Source of the DNA: Saprospiraceae bacterium | GTDB lineage: Bacteria; Bacteroidota; Bacteroidia; Chitinophagales; Saprospiraceae | NCBI GenBank assembly: GCA_016709995.1 | Contig: JADJLQ010000001.1 | Coordinates: 2,266,001 to 2,330,000, forward strand | Reading direction: 5' to 3' | DNA length: 64,000 nucleotides | Part shown: positions 19,228 to 26,558 of the stretch, piece by piece | Layout of the letters: every line of letters starts with the position of its first letter | Position numbering within the stretch: the first letter of the stretch is position 1 | The notes under the pieces: model-generated | Databases searched by the model: none | The model's input: the letters and a program-made list of their open reading frames with translations, nothing else | What the model was told of the DNA's origin: nothing | Translations under genes and position numbers: made by a program

Positions 19228-19586
19228 GATTTATTCCTCTTTAAATTGGTTATGTATTTCTCAAATCTATAATCTGCTACCTTAATTAGTTTTTTATAAA
19301 ATCGCGTCTGGTTCTTCCCTTTTTTATCGCCGCCGAATAATAAGATGGCTTTACGTTCTGGATCAAAAGCAAAAGCTATTCTTCACACCCCTGGATTGGC
19401 ATCGATTCTCAACTCTTTCAAATTGGTATGAGAAGCGCCAATCAAAATATCAACATGAGGCCTTCCTAACATCGGTCCAAATGTTTCAAGCAGTTTTGCT
19501 TTCGCTACTATGTTATCTTGCACATCTTCTTCAAAGGCCATAAACTCCTTAAAAAAATCTTCTTGGAATTCTACCACCCACTTCAT
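19224..19586 (-). pseudogene. HigB/RelE-type toxin interrupted by one UGA codon
   Basis: The frame starts MKWVVEFQEDFF and runs 67 codons to a TGA at 19385-19383. Translation simply continues in the same frame: after ANPGV, stop, it reads RIAFAFDPERKAILLFGGDK and later TRFYKKLIKVADYRF, ending at 19226-19224 on the antitoxin ATG. The full 120-residue product is a textbook RelE/HigB-type mRNA interferase of the Gp49-like family, and the interrupted position is the conserved Trp of the GVWR(I/V)AFAFD motif. So a single TGG to TGA change disabled it. The gene is otherwise undegraded, which suggests a recent event or a sequencing error. Confidence 0.85.
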
Positions 19587-19590
19587 AGTA

Positions 19591-19621
19591 CAAATATAGC
19601 ATTAAAGTTATATAATGTCAA
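19591..19621 (-). promoter_or_regulatory. Promoter of the higBA-type operon
   Basis: Minus strand: TTG (19621-19619), 20 nt, TATATTTG (19598-19591), a full-consensus Bacteroidota promoter. TATATTTG is followed by TACT and then the toxin ATG, so the predicted mRNA is leaderless or nearly so. Confidence 0.65.
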
Positions 19622-19654
19622 GACTATAAAAACAAAGTGTGGATGCCAATATGG

Positions 19655-19727
19655 TTCCTTCCCTACCATGTGCTTTGGGGGGTGTATTTTTGTGTCTTGG
19701 CAGGCCTATCTATCGTCCCGACAGCAA
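19655..19727 (+). repeat. Truncated duplicate of the rnpB promoter and 5' end
   Basis: This stretch repeats 18301-18371 with roughly 85 percent identity by eye: both contain TGTGCTT or AGTGCTT, GGGGTGTA, TTTTGTGTCTT, GCAGGCC and an identical ATCTATCGTCCCGACAGCAA. Similarity stops at the start of the rnpB GGCGGGGAGG segment, so this copy cannot make RNase P RNA. The promoter box is kept as TATTTTTG (19685-19692). The GNAT gene begins 50 nt downstream. Confidence 0.8.
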
Positions 19728-19777
19728 GAGCGATTGGAGTAGCATAGATAATTGATTTACATAGAAATAAATAGCCA

Positions 19778-20221
19778 ATGGACCTAATTATACGCCATCA
19801 CAAAACTTCTGAACTTCCCCAAATATTTGCGCTCATCACCGAGCTATCGTTCTTCGAAAAAGTGCCTGATCAGCTGACCAATACCCTTGAATTAATGGAG
19901 TCAGAAAAAGACCATTTTTATGCTTTTGTCGCAGTGACGCCTGATGAGGAAGTGGTCGGATATGCCACTTACAATACCGTATACTACACCTGGTCAGGCA
20001 AATCTATTTATATGGATGATCTGTATGTCAAGTCAAGTCACCGGAGTCAGGGTATAGGATCACAACTGATCCAGGCTGTGATCAACCATGCAAAAGGTAG
20101 TGGTTGCCACAAAGTACGATGGCAGGTATCCGAATGGAATGCTCCTGCTATAGCTTTTTATAAAAAATTAGGTGCCGAGATCAATGCTGTGGAAAAGAAC
20201 TGTGATCTGATGTTGAAGTAA
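19778..20221 (+). CDS. GNAT family N-acetyltransferase
   Basis: 147-aa acetyl-CoA-dependent transferase. The acetyl-CoA loop is SSHRSQGIGSQLI (about 88-100), preceded by the MDDLYV strand, and the C-terminal WNAPAIAFYKKLGAE segment is intact. This combination resembles diamine/spermidine or thialysine acetyltransferases (SAT-like), but the acceptor cannot be fixed from sequence. It lies alone between the duplicated rnpB 5' fragment and the convergent phoH gene; the duplicated rnpB promoter is the only promoter-like element I see upstream. Confidence 0.85.
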   Translation: MDLIIRHHKTSELPQIFALITELSFFEKVPDQLTNTLELMESEKDHFYAFVAVTPDEEVVGYATYNTVYYTWSGKSIYMDDLYVKSSHRSQGIGSQLIQAVINHAKGSGCHKVRWQVSEWNAPAIAFYKKLGAEINAVEKNCDLMLK

Positions 20222-20239
20222 TACCGCTATGCGAGGTAC

Positions 20240-21559
20240 TCATAGCAATTTATTCGCCAGGTTAGCCAGTTCTGATCGCTCTCCTTTCTCCAGCTTGATA
20301 TGCGCAAACAAAGGCTGCCCCTTCAATTTATCAATGATATAAGTCAGGCCATTACTCCGCTCATCCATATAAGGCGTATCGATCTGGTGTATATCCCCTG
20401 TAAACACGATTTTGGTGCCCTCCCCTGCGCGTGTGATGATCGTCTTGATCTCGTGTGGGGTCAGATTTTGAGCTTCGTCTACGATAAAAAAAACATTGCT
20501 CAGGGAGCGGCCCCTGATAAAGGTCAGTGCAGTGACTTCCAGCTTGCCGGATTCTTTAAGTTGGTCCATCACAGCGCCTTTTTTGCTGGTATCCTTGTGT
20601 TGAGATTTGATGAATTTTAGATTGTCCCATAAGGGCATCATGTAGGGTGCGATCTTATCATCCGCATCGCCAGGCAAAAAACCGATCTCTTTATTGCTCA
20701 GGGGCACAATCGGTCTTGATAATATGATTTGTTCATATTTATTCATTTGCTCCAAAGCGGCTGCCAATGCCAGGATCGTTTTTCCCGTACCGGCTACTCC
20801 CTGGAGGGCAACCAACCTGATATCATCATTGAGCATAGCGTCGATGGCAAAAGCCTGCTCGGCATTTTTGGGTTTGATACCATAGACATAATTTTTTTCG
20901 ACTTTGATGATACTGTCCGATTGTTGATCATATCTGACCAGGGCACTGTGGGTGCAATTATTGAGGATATAATATCCATTGGCTACTTTATTGCCCAGTA
21001 GGATATTGTTTTCCTTGATAGAAGTTTTAGCATAGATGTCCTGTATGATCCTGGCATCAAGGTTGCTGAGGGTATGTGATCCTTCGGACACCGCATTCAA
21101 ATCTGCTACTTTGCCGGTCCGGTAATCTTCTGCCTCGAGGCCCAGGGCCTTAGCCTTGATTCTAAGGTTAATGTCTTTGGTCACCAGCACGACTTTCGAT
21201 CGTTTGCTACTTTGAGCCAGTACGATCGCAGCATTCAGAATTTTGTGATCCAGCTTATCCCCTCCATAGATCAATTCTGCATCGATTGCTTTATCGACAT
21301 TATTGCTGTTGAATATTTTTAACCTCCCTACCCCTTTGCCTCTCGCTATCCATTCAGTAGGGTTCCTGTTTTCTGACAGTTTGTCCAGGTACCGGATGAC
21401 CTCCCGGGCTTCAAAATTTTTTGTGTCGTTACCTATCTTAAAATTATCCAACTCCTCCAGTACCGTAATCGGGATCACCACATCATTTTCTTGAAAATTA
21501 GACAGTGCATTGTGGTCAAAAAGCAACACGGAGGTATCCAGAACATAAATTTTGGGCAT
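20240..21559 (-). CDS. PIN domain - PhoH ATPase fusion protein
   Basis: 439-aa protein. Residues 1-150 are a PIN nuclease domain (YVLDTSVLLFD with Asp8, VLEELDNF with Glu35/36, LVTKDINLRIKA). Residues about 235-439 are a PhoH P-loop ATPase with Walker A GVAGTGKT, a Walker B region FFIVDEAQNL and sensor motif IVFTGDIHQID. This is the PhoH2-type architecture; in mycobacteria PhoH2 is an ATP-dependent RNA helicase/RNase, sometimes coupled with an antitoxin. Here there is no upstream antitoxin-like ORF in the same orientation. Function in RNA decay or stress is inferred. Confidence 0.9.
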   Translation of the reverse strand: MPKIYVLDTSVLLFDHNALSNFQENDVVIPITVLEELDNFKIGNDTKNFEAREVIRYLDKLSENRNPTEWIARGKGVGRLKIFNSNNVDKAIDAELIYGGDKLDHKILNAAIVLAQSSKRSKVVLVTKDINLRIKAKALGLEAEDYRTGKVADLNAVSEGSHTLSNLDARIIQDIYAKTSIKENNILLGNKVANGYYILNNCTHSALVRYDQQSDSIIKVEKNYVYGIKPKNAEQAFAIDAMLNDDIRLVALQGVAGTGKTILALAAALEQMNKYEQIILSRPIVPLSNKEIGFLPGDADDKIAPYMMPLWDNLKFIKSQHKDTSKKGAVMDQLKESGKLEVTALTFIRGRSLSNVFFIVDEAQNLTPHEIKTIITRAGEGTKIVFTGDIHQIDTPYMDERSNGLTYIIDKLKGQPLFAHIKLEKGERSELANLANKLL

Positions 21560-21689
21560 GTAATTTTAGTTTTAGATGAAAATAATATTAATGATAAATA
21601 TAATGTATTATTAATTATATATCAGCTAAAATTTTGATCAAATAATACAAATTTAATAGTGGGAAATCTTTCGGTGACTATTCCCTCCT

Positions 21690-21866
21690 GACCTACCCCT
21701 GACCCCTAAAGGGGAACCATTGTTCCTGGCAGCAGTTGAAAATCTTATTTAACCCACCCAGGCATACCGAAATTTATTGCAATTATTTTTTCAAGCCATG
21801 TCTGACTATCAAACTTTTGTACTCTGATTTGCGGGAGGTCCCCCTTTAGGGGCTCAGGGGTAAAGA
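21690..21866. mobile_element. MITE-like element, copy 1, with about 25-bp terminal inverted repeats
   Basis: The left end reads CTACCCCTGACCCCTAAAGG; the right end (about 21838-21863) is its near-complement, CCCTTTAGGGGCTCAGGGGT. Between them lie about 120 bp of AT-rich sequence. There is no transposase, so any movement would be in trans. CCCCTGACCCCTAAAGGGG-type sequences are frequent in Bacteroidota intergenic DNA. Confidence 0.6.
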
Positions 21867-21905
21867 AGACAATTTTTGAAACCTTACTTCACACCTTTCT
21901 TTCCT

Positions 21906-22080
21906 GACCTACCCCTGACCCCTAAAGGGGAACCATTGTTCCTGGCAGCAGTTGAAAATCTTATTTAACCCACCTTGGCATACCAAAATTTATTGCAATT
22001 ATTTTTTCAAGCCAAAGTCCGACTATAAAACTTTTGTACTCTGCCTTGAGGAGGTCCTCCTTTAGGGGCTCAGGGGTAAA
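21906..22080. mobile_element. MITE-like element, copy 2
   Basis: Same structure as copy 1, offset by exactly 216 bp. The right inverted end (about 22053-22078) has one change that weakens the match (TCCTCCTTTAGGGGCTCAGG). The 40-bp spacer between copies is also repeated, so duplication was of the element plus flank. Confidence 0.6.
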
Positions 22081-22193
22081 GAAGACAATTTTTGAAACCT
22101 TACTTCACACCTTTCTTTACAACTCCCCCTGACCTGCCCTCAACCCTAATTAAAAAAGATCTTAATTTTAATCACGATAAAAAAATTACACAC

Positions 22194-22565
22194 ATGACAC
22201 AGTCCATTTCCAAAGTAAATCTTGACCAAAAACTATCCCTATTCTCTGACTACTTCAATCCCAGAATCGTGGGTGAACTCAACAACCAACAAGTCAAACT
22301 GGTCAAATTTCAAGGCGAATTCGTCTGGCACAAGCATGACCACGAAGACGAACTTTTCCTGGTGATTCATGGGTCGTTTACGATGGAGCTAAGAGATCAG
22401 TCTATCGAGTTATATCCAGGCGAAATGCTGGTCGTACCCCGTGGTGTAGAACACAGACCCGTGGCAGAACACGAAGTGTCGATCTTGTTGTTCGAACCCG
22501 CTACTACACTCAATACCGGCGACGCCTCGAGTGAGCTGACCAAAGTAGTTTTAGAAAAAATCTGA
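22194..22565 (+). CDS. Small cupin-domain protein
   Basis: 123-aa single-domain cupin. The ATG at 22194 is chosen because the upstream extension runs into the repeat element from a TTG. Metal-binding motif 1 is HKHDHEDELFLVIHG with Glu and His ligands; motif 2 is PGEMLVVPRGVEHRP. Related proteins are often annotated as mannose-6-phosphate isomerase-like, but the single domain does not show a reaction. Normal for the family; stands alone downstream of the repeats. Confidence 0.82.
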   Translation: MTQSISKVNLDQKLSLFSDYFNPRIVGELNNQQVKLVKFQGEFVWHKHDHEDELFLVIHGSFTMELRDQSIELYPGEMLVVPRGVEHRPVAEHEVSILLFEPATTLNTGDASSELTKVVLEKI

Positions 22566-22651
22566 ACTTAAAGAAAGGCATCCTGATCCTTGCCCTGCAA
22601 CTTAAATAGCTGACATCTGTCTAAGGCACTTACTTTTGCATCACGTAAACA

Positions 22652-23758
22652 ATGACAAACATGACCATATTATTCATTTTGATTTCTTTATCCTGCAATT
22701 GGATAAATACTGCACCTCCCGTCCAGCTAGACAAAATCATCCTGCCACCTGGCTTTAAAATAGAAGTCTACGCCGAAAACATCAAAAATGCACGGTCTAT
22801 GGCCCTCTCTCCGGATGGTACCCTTTTCGTCGGTACCCGGGATGGGGATAAGGTCCATGCCATCAAAGATCTTAATGGCGATCATAAAGCGGACAAGATC
22901 TATACCGTGGCAAGTGGATTAAAATCACCCAATGGGGTTGCCTTTAAAGATGGCGACCTATACATCGCTGAGATAAGCCGTATCTCTAAAATCTCCAATA
23001 TAGAAAGTAAACTGGACAATCCCGGAGCCACTGAAACGATCTATGACAAGTACCCGACCGAAGGACATCATGGATGGAAATACATTGCTTTCGGTCCGGA
23101 TGGAAAACTCTACGTGCCGGTAGGTGCTCCATGCAATATCTGTGAGCCCACCGAAGAAGTTTTTGCATCCATCACCCGCCTGGATGTCAAAACCAAGAAA
23201 ATGGAGATTGTACAAAAAGGGATTCGCAATAGTGTCGGTATGGCCTGGCATCCTGATAATAAACAACTTTGGTTTACAGACAATGGTCGTGATTGGTTAG
23301 GAGATGATCAACCCTCCTGTGAATTAAATCATGCTACCGGCGATAATCAAAATTTTGGTTATCCCTATTGCCATCAGGGCGATATCGCTGATCCCGAATT
23401 TGGCCCCAAACATAACTGCAGTGAATTCATAGCTCCTGCTCAAAAACTAGGAGCTCATGTGGCCCCGCTTGGACTTGAATTCTATACCGGCAAACAATTT
23501 CCTTCCAATTACTCAAAACAAATACTGGTAGCAGAGCATGGCAGCTGGAACCGAAAAGTACCTCAGGGTTATCGCATCGCGCTCGTCAATTTGGATAAAA
23601 ACCAACAGGTAACTTCTACATCTATCTTTGCAGAAGGCTGGCTTCAAAACGGTAAAGCCTGGGGCAGACCGGTAGATATAGAGCAAATGCCCGATGGCAG
23701 CATCCTGGTATCAGATGATTATGCCAATGTGATCTACCGGATCAGCTATCAGCTATAA
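22652..23758 (+). CDS. PQQ-type sugar/sorbosone dehydrogenase-like beta-propeller
   Basis: 368-aa exported protein with an N-terminal hydrophobic signal (possibly a lipoprotein: LISLSCN, Cys at residue 14). The rest is a six-blade propeller of the glucose/sorbosone dehydrogenase family: IILPPGFKIEVYAENI, then SMALSPDGTLFVGTRDG, GHHGWKYIAFGPDGKLYVP, WFTDNGRDWLGDDQP and VAEHGSWNRKVPQGYR. Family members oxidise aldoses in the periplasm using PQQ. No PQQ synthesis genes are here. TACTTTTG at 22631-22638 is a likely -7 box. Confidence 0.85.
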   Translation: MTNMTILFILISLSCNWINTAPPVQLDKIILPPGFKIEVYAENIKNARSMALSPDGTLFVGTRDGDKVHAIKDLNGDHKADKIYTVASGLKSPNGVAFKDGDLYIAEISRISKISNIESKLDNPGATETIYDKYPTEGHHGWKYIAFGPDGKLYVPVGAPCNICEPTEEVFASITRLDVKTKKMEIVQKGIRNSVGMAWHPDNKQLWFTDNGRDWLGDDQPSCELNHATGDNQNFGYPYCHQGDIADPEFGPKHNCSEFIAPAQKLGAHVAPLGLEFYTGKQFPSNYSKQILVAEHGSWNRKVPQGYRIALVNLDKNQQVTSTSIFAEGWLQNGKAWGRPVDIEQMPDGSILVSDDYANVIYRISYQL

Positions 23759-23762
23759 AACA

Positions 23763-24878
23763 CTAGTCTATCCTCAGACCACCATAAGACAAAGTCGCCG
23801 TGATGCGTCCGCCGGAATTTTCATTTTTGGTATAACCTCTGACCGTGGTAGAGGATGATTTTTCGACCAGGTAGGTGCTGTTAAAATTGCCGGTAGTTTT
23901 GACATCAGCATGACCACCATTGGCATCGAGTCTGTAATCAGCTCCGCCCGAATTGATGCGCACATCAGTATAAGATGATTTGATATCAATGGATTTGAAT
24001 TCGGGTGACAGATCACGAATGATAATGTCGCCATAAGAAGTCGTAAAGGTAGATTGTCTTTTTACTTCACCGATGTCAAAATCACTATACGCCCCATTAG
24101 CATATATATCGTCTACCGCCCTGATGACGATATCATCATACCTGCTGTGAATGTCGATGGTTTTGATTTTGTCAGCGTGAAGATCCCCATAAGCACACTC
24201 AGCTTTGATGTCACCAGCCTCCTTCATCTTGATGTCTGAGTATTTAAAGTTAAGTGACCCATCTTGCATGCCTGCCATAGTGATATCTGAATACCGGAGA
24301 TTGATTTTGCCATCTTTGATGTCCCCGATAGTACCGTCGCTATAAGCCAGGTCCAGATCCAGGTCGGCATTGACCCCTTCGAGACGGAGATGGCCATAGG
24401 AGACTTTGATATCTGAGTTGCGGTCCATGCGGTCCACGAAGGCATCTCCATATTTATGAGATAGTTTAAGATACTGATCTGTAGGCATATATACATCATA
24501 ATTGATCTTATACGAAGAACTATTGGAATTGTCTATTCCAATCCAGCTTTTCCAATCCCACCAGCTTTTTGATGGGTTATTGATCACGGTCTCCGCTTTT
24601 ATATAGGTATTGGTAGTGGTAAAATTGATATTGATTTTGTCAAATATTTCTTCCGCTCTGTCTTTAGAGTTGGTATTCGCCACAATATTGACATCAATGG
24701 TGACGATGTGTTTGTCCCAGGCATGTACCTTGGTAAATCCGTATTTGTTGATGAGCTCTACGGTGGCATCTGAGGGTACATCATATTCTTTGTGGTAGTT
24801 TTTGGTAAAGTCACCATCACTATCCCAAAGAGGTACAAACAGTAGCAGTAAAAAGGTTTTATAAACGAAGTGTATCAT
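23763..24878 (-). CDS. Exported DUF4097-type beta-repeat protein
   Basis: 371-aa protein with a signal peptide (about 1-19) and a long series of short beta repeats of the form SYGDIxIxDL / RYSDITMAGM / AYGDLHADKI, typical of the DUF4097 adhesin-like beta-helix. Function unknown. It overlaps the anti-sigma gene by 20 nt and is the last gene of an ECF sigma/anti-sigma operon, so it is likely either a target of that sigma factor or part of envelope sensing. Convergent with the sugar dehydrogenase, 4 nt apart. Confidence 0.82.
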   Translation of the reverse strand: MIHFVYKTFLLLLFVPLWDSDGDFTKNYHKEYDVPSDATVELINKYGFTKVHAWDKHIVTIDVNIVANTNSKDRAEEIFDKININFTTTNTYIKAETVINNPSKSWWDWKSWIGIDNSNSSSYKINYDVYMPTDQYLKLSHKYGDAFVDRMDRNSDIKVSYGHLRLEGVNADLDLDLAYSDGTIGDIKDGKINLRYSDITMAGMQDGSLNFKYSDIKMKEAGDIKAECAYGDLHADKIKTIDIHSRYDDIVIRAVDDIYANGAYSDFDIGEVKRQSTFTTSYGDIIIRDLSPEFKSIDIKSSYTDVRINSGGADYRLDANGGHADVKTTGNFNSTYLVEKSSSTTVRGYTKNENSGGRITATLSYGGLRID

Positions 24879-25443
24879 CTGTCAGTTTTTTTTCTGTTTT
24901 ATTTAAATTTGATTGTTTCGACTCCTGTAGCTTTTCCAGGATTTTATTTAGAACATTTAGTTTTTGTTGGTATTGACGCATCATCTGTTTGATGAGGATA
25001 TCCTGATCCTGGTCTGTATTTTTAAGCATCTCTAGCTTGAGCTCTGAAGAGACCTGATCTATCTGATTAAAATCCTCCAGGATAGTACTGTTAGGCTCAT
25101 ATTGTTTCAATTCCAAAAGTTTGGAATCTATCTGGCTGGTAAAATAACTGGTGGCTTCCTGAAACTCCCGACGCTCGGTTGGATTGTGAATGATAGCCGA
25201 GAGGTCTTTGTTATGACTGCTAAAATAGACCCCCATGCCAGCGCCAACAGATAACAAAATGAAGACAGAGGCTGCTATTTTAAGTATTTGTGGCACAATA
25301 CGCTTCCAGGATATCACTTTGGCAGATCCGGACGGAAGACGCTTATCCAAAGCCTCCCAAATCTGCTTTGGAGGACCTTCTTCTTCGAATTCCTGGCGGT
25401 GATGCTTTATGTAATCTTTTAATTTGTCGTTTCCCATTTTCAT
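24859..25443 (-). CDS. Membrane anti-sigma factor
   Basis: 194-aa single-pass membrane protein. Residues 1-50 are cytoplasmic and would bind the sigma factor; one membrane helix covers about 52-74; the periplasmic C-terminal part (about 80-194) is strongly helical and Gln/Lys-rich, with heptad-like leucines, probably a coiled coil. Its identity rests on position: it starts 8 nt after the ECF sigma gene and overlaps the DUF4097 gene. No zinc-binding ZAS motif is visible, so it is not of the classical zinc type. Confidence 0.75.
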   Translation of the reverse strand: MKMGNDKLKDYIKHHRQEFEEEGPPKQIWEALDKRLPSGSAKVISWKRIVPQILKIAASVFILLSVGAGMGVYFSSHNKDLSAIIHNPTERREFQEATSYFTSQIDSKLLELKQYEPNSTILEDFNQIDQVSSELKLEMLKNTDQDQDILIKQMMRQYQQKLNVLNKILEKLQESKQSNLNKTEKKLTDDTLRL

Positions 25444-25451
25444 TTATTATT

Positions 25452-26000
25452 TCAAGACATTAATTCTTTTAATTTGACTTTGGCTCTACTGTACTGAGAC
25501 TTTGAAGTTTCTTCGGAAATGTTCAGAATCTCCCCTATCTCCTTGTGATCATATCCTTCAAACAAATACAAAGTCAATACAGTGCGATAACCATCTGGCA
25601 AGGCAGTCATTGCTTTTTTAATCTTTACTACCCTCAGATCCTGATCATCAAAATCAAATGATGGATCAGGCTCCGGATCGGGCTCTTGTGAAGTCAGCTC
25701 TATGAGATGCATCCGACGGCTCTTCAGCTTGTTGATACATCTATTGACTACTATGCGCTTTATCCAGGCGCCTAGTGTAGACTCGTACCGATAAGAATGC
25801 AAATGGGAGAAAACATCCACAAACGATTCTTGCAGCAGATCTTCTGCTTCTTCGGGCATAGTCATCATGCGCAGGCAAATATTGTACATCGCTTTCGAAT
25901 ATCGATCGTACAAAGCAGCCTGTGCTGAACGAAGACCAGATAAGCAGGATTCTACAAGAGCCTTTTCATCTGGTCTATCTCCCCAAGAGAAAGTGGACAT
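25452..26000 (-). CDS. ECF-type RNA polymerase sigma factor
   Basis: 182-aa sigma factor with region 2 (LRMMTMPEEAEDLLQESFVD; promoter melting part AWIKRIVVNRCINKLKS) and region 4 (LPDGYRTVLTLYLFEGYDHK, then ISEETSKSQYSRAKVKLKEL). An acidic linker (EPDPEPDPSFDFDD) joins the two. Length and domains are typical. First gene of the sigma, anti-sigma, DUF4097 operon. The promoter it recognises is not evident; I found no standard TAnnTTTG box upstream, which fits autoregulation. Confidence 0.93.
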   Translation of the reverse strand: MSTFSWGDRPDEKALVESCLSGLRSAQAALYDRYSKAMYNICLRMMTMPEEAEDLLQESFVDVFSHLHSYRYESTLGAWIKRIVVNRCINKLKSRRMHLIELTSQEPDPEPDPSFDFDDQDLRVVKIKKAMTALPDGYRTVLTLYLFEGYDHKEIGEILNISEETSKSQYSRAKVKLKELMS

Positions 26001-26053
26001 TTATAATAATAAGGACGATAAGTTTTTAAAGGGGTTGCATCTACCCAAAAAAA

Positions 26054-26245
26054 TTATTCTTCTTCAGAATCAGGAGCAGATTTGGGCTGGCCATCTTCTA
26101 CCCTTTTATCCTGAAGGTGTTTGTTTAGAAAAGCATTGATATCATCTATATTCATATTGCTTTTAAGCTCTCCAAAAGGATTGATCTCTATATCAAACCC
26201 TTTGATTTCTTTGTGGACCTTATGCTGCGTTTTTTTCTTATTCAT
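26054..26245 (-). CDS. Small conserved Bacteroidota protein
   Basis: 63 aa. Basic N-terminus (NKKKTQHKVHKEI), then a short core GFDIEINPFGELKSN and IDDINAFLNKHLQDKRVED, and an acidic tail. I recognise similar short proteins (basic start, GFDIxINxFGEI core, xLNxFLNxxxxDKK) in other Bacteroidota, but no function is known to me. The start is supported by a good promoter 22 nt upstream. Separated from the ECF sigma gene by 53 nt on the same strand. Confidence 0.7.
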   Translation of the reverse strand: MNKKKTQHKVHKEIKGFDIEINPFGELKSNMNIDDINAFLNKHLQDKRVEDGQPKSAPDSEEE

Positions 26246-26266
26246 GCTTTAAATCATTAGAGTTTC

Positions 26267-26298
26267 TAAAGATATCATTGTTTGGTGATTTGGAGCAA
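26267..26298 (-). promoter_or_regulatory. Promoter of the 63-aa protein gene
   Basis: Minus strand: TTG (26298-26296), 21 nt, TATCTTTA (26274-26267), one base from the TAnnTTTG consensus, 21 nt from the ATG. Confidence 0.5.
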
Positions 26299-26558
26299 TA
26301 AATTAAAGGAGAGTCAATTACAAACTACTGACTGTCAATGCTATGCAACGGTATTACTTTGGTCAAAGATATCTTTCAAGTATTTAATCTGATGGCTGCT
26401 GATTCGGAAAATCCATTTTTCGTGGAATAACCATTTAACCCCATCAGGTTTTATAGAAACTGGTTTTGTGATACCGAATGGATCTTATGTCACCTTCCAA
26501 TTTCTATCCTTTTCCACGTATCACTATGCAATTTAGGAAACTATCCGGCCAGGATTAT
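26299..26558. other. Non-coding spacer
   Basis: About 260 bases upstream of the 63-aa protein gene and downstream of gltX. A TATCTTTG box lies on the minus strand (26371-26364) without a matching TTG. No gene or RNA structure recognised. Confidence 0.5.

Larger units (their letters stand above)
21687..22118 (+). repeat. Two tandem 216-bp repeat units
   Basis: Unit 1 is 21687-21902, unit 2 is 21903-22118. The first 78 or so bases and the last 60 are identical; about a dozen substitutions lie in the middle. The units carry no gene. A degenerate third beginning (CCCCTGACCTGCCCTCAACC) follows at about 22125. Open frames through the unit (for example 22092 onward) are chance. Confidence 0.9.

Noticed and set aside
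19383..19586. UGA read as Trp (altered genetic code) in the toxin gene
   Set aside because: TGG is used for Trp throughout the window and TGA ends ordinary genes such as coaBC, so recoding is not needed; a point mutation explains the codon.
18916..19727. Integrative element at rnpB
   Set aside because: No integrase, transposase or clean attachment structure is present and the intact rnpB is on the left with only a 5' fragment on the right, which does not fit simple site-specific insertion; kept only as a repeat observation.
20240..21559. PIN-PhoH gene as a toxin-antitoxin operon
   Set aside because: No upstream antitoxin-like ORF in the same orientation; the PhoH2 architecture alone does not make a TA system.
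22092..22193. N-terminal extension of the cupin gene
   Set aside because: It runs backwards into the repeat element from a TTG and shows no cupin sequence.
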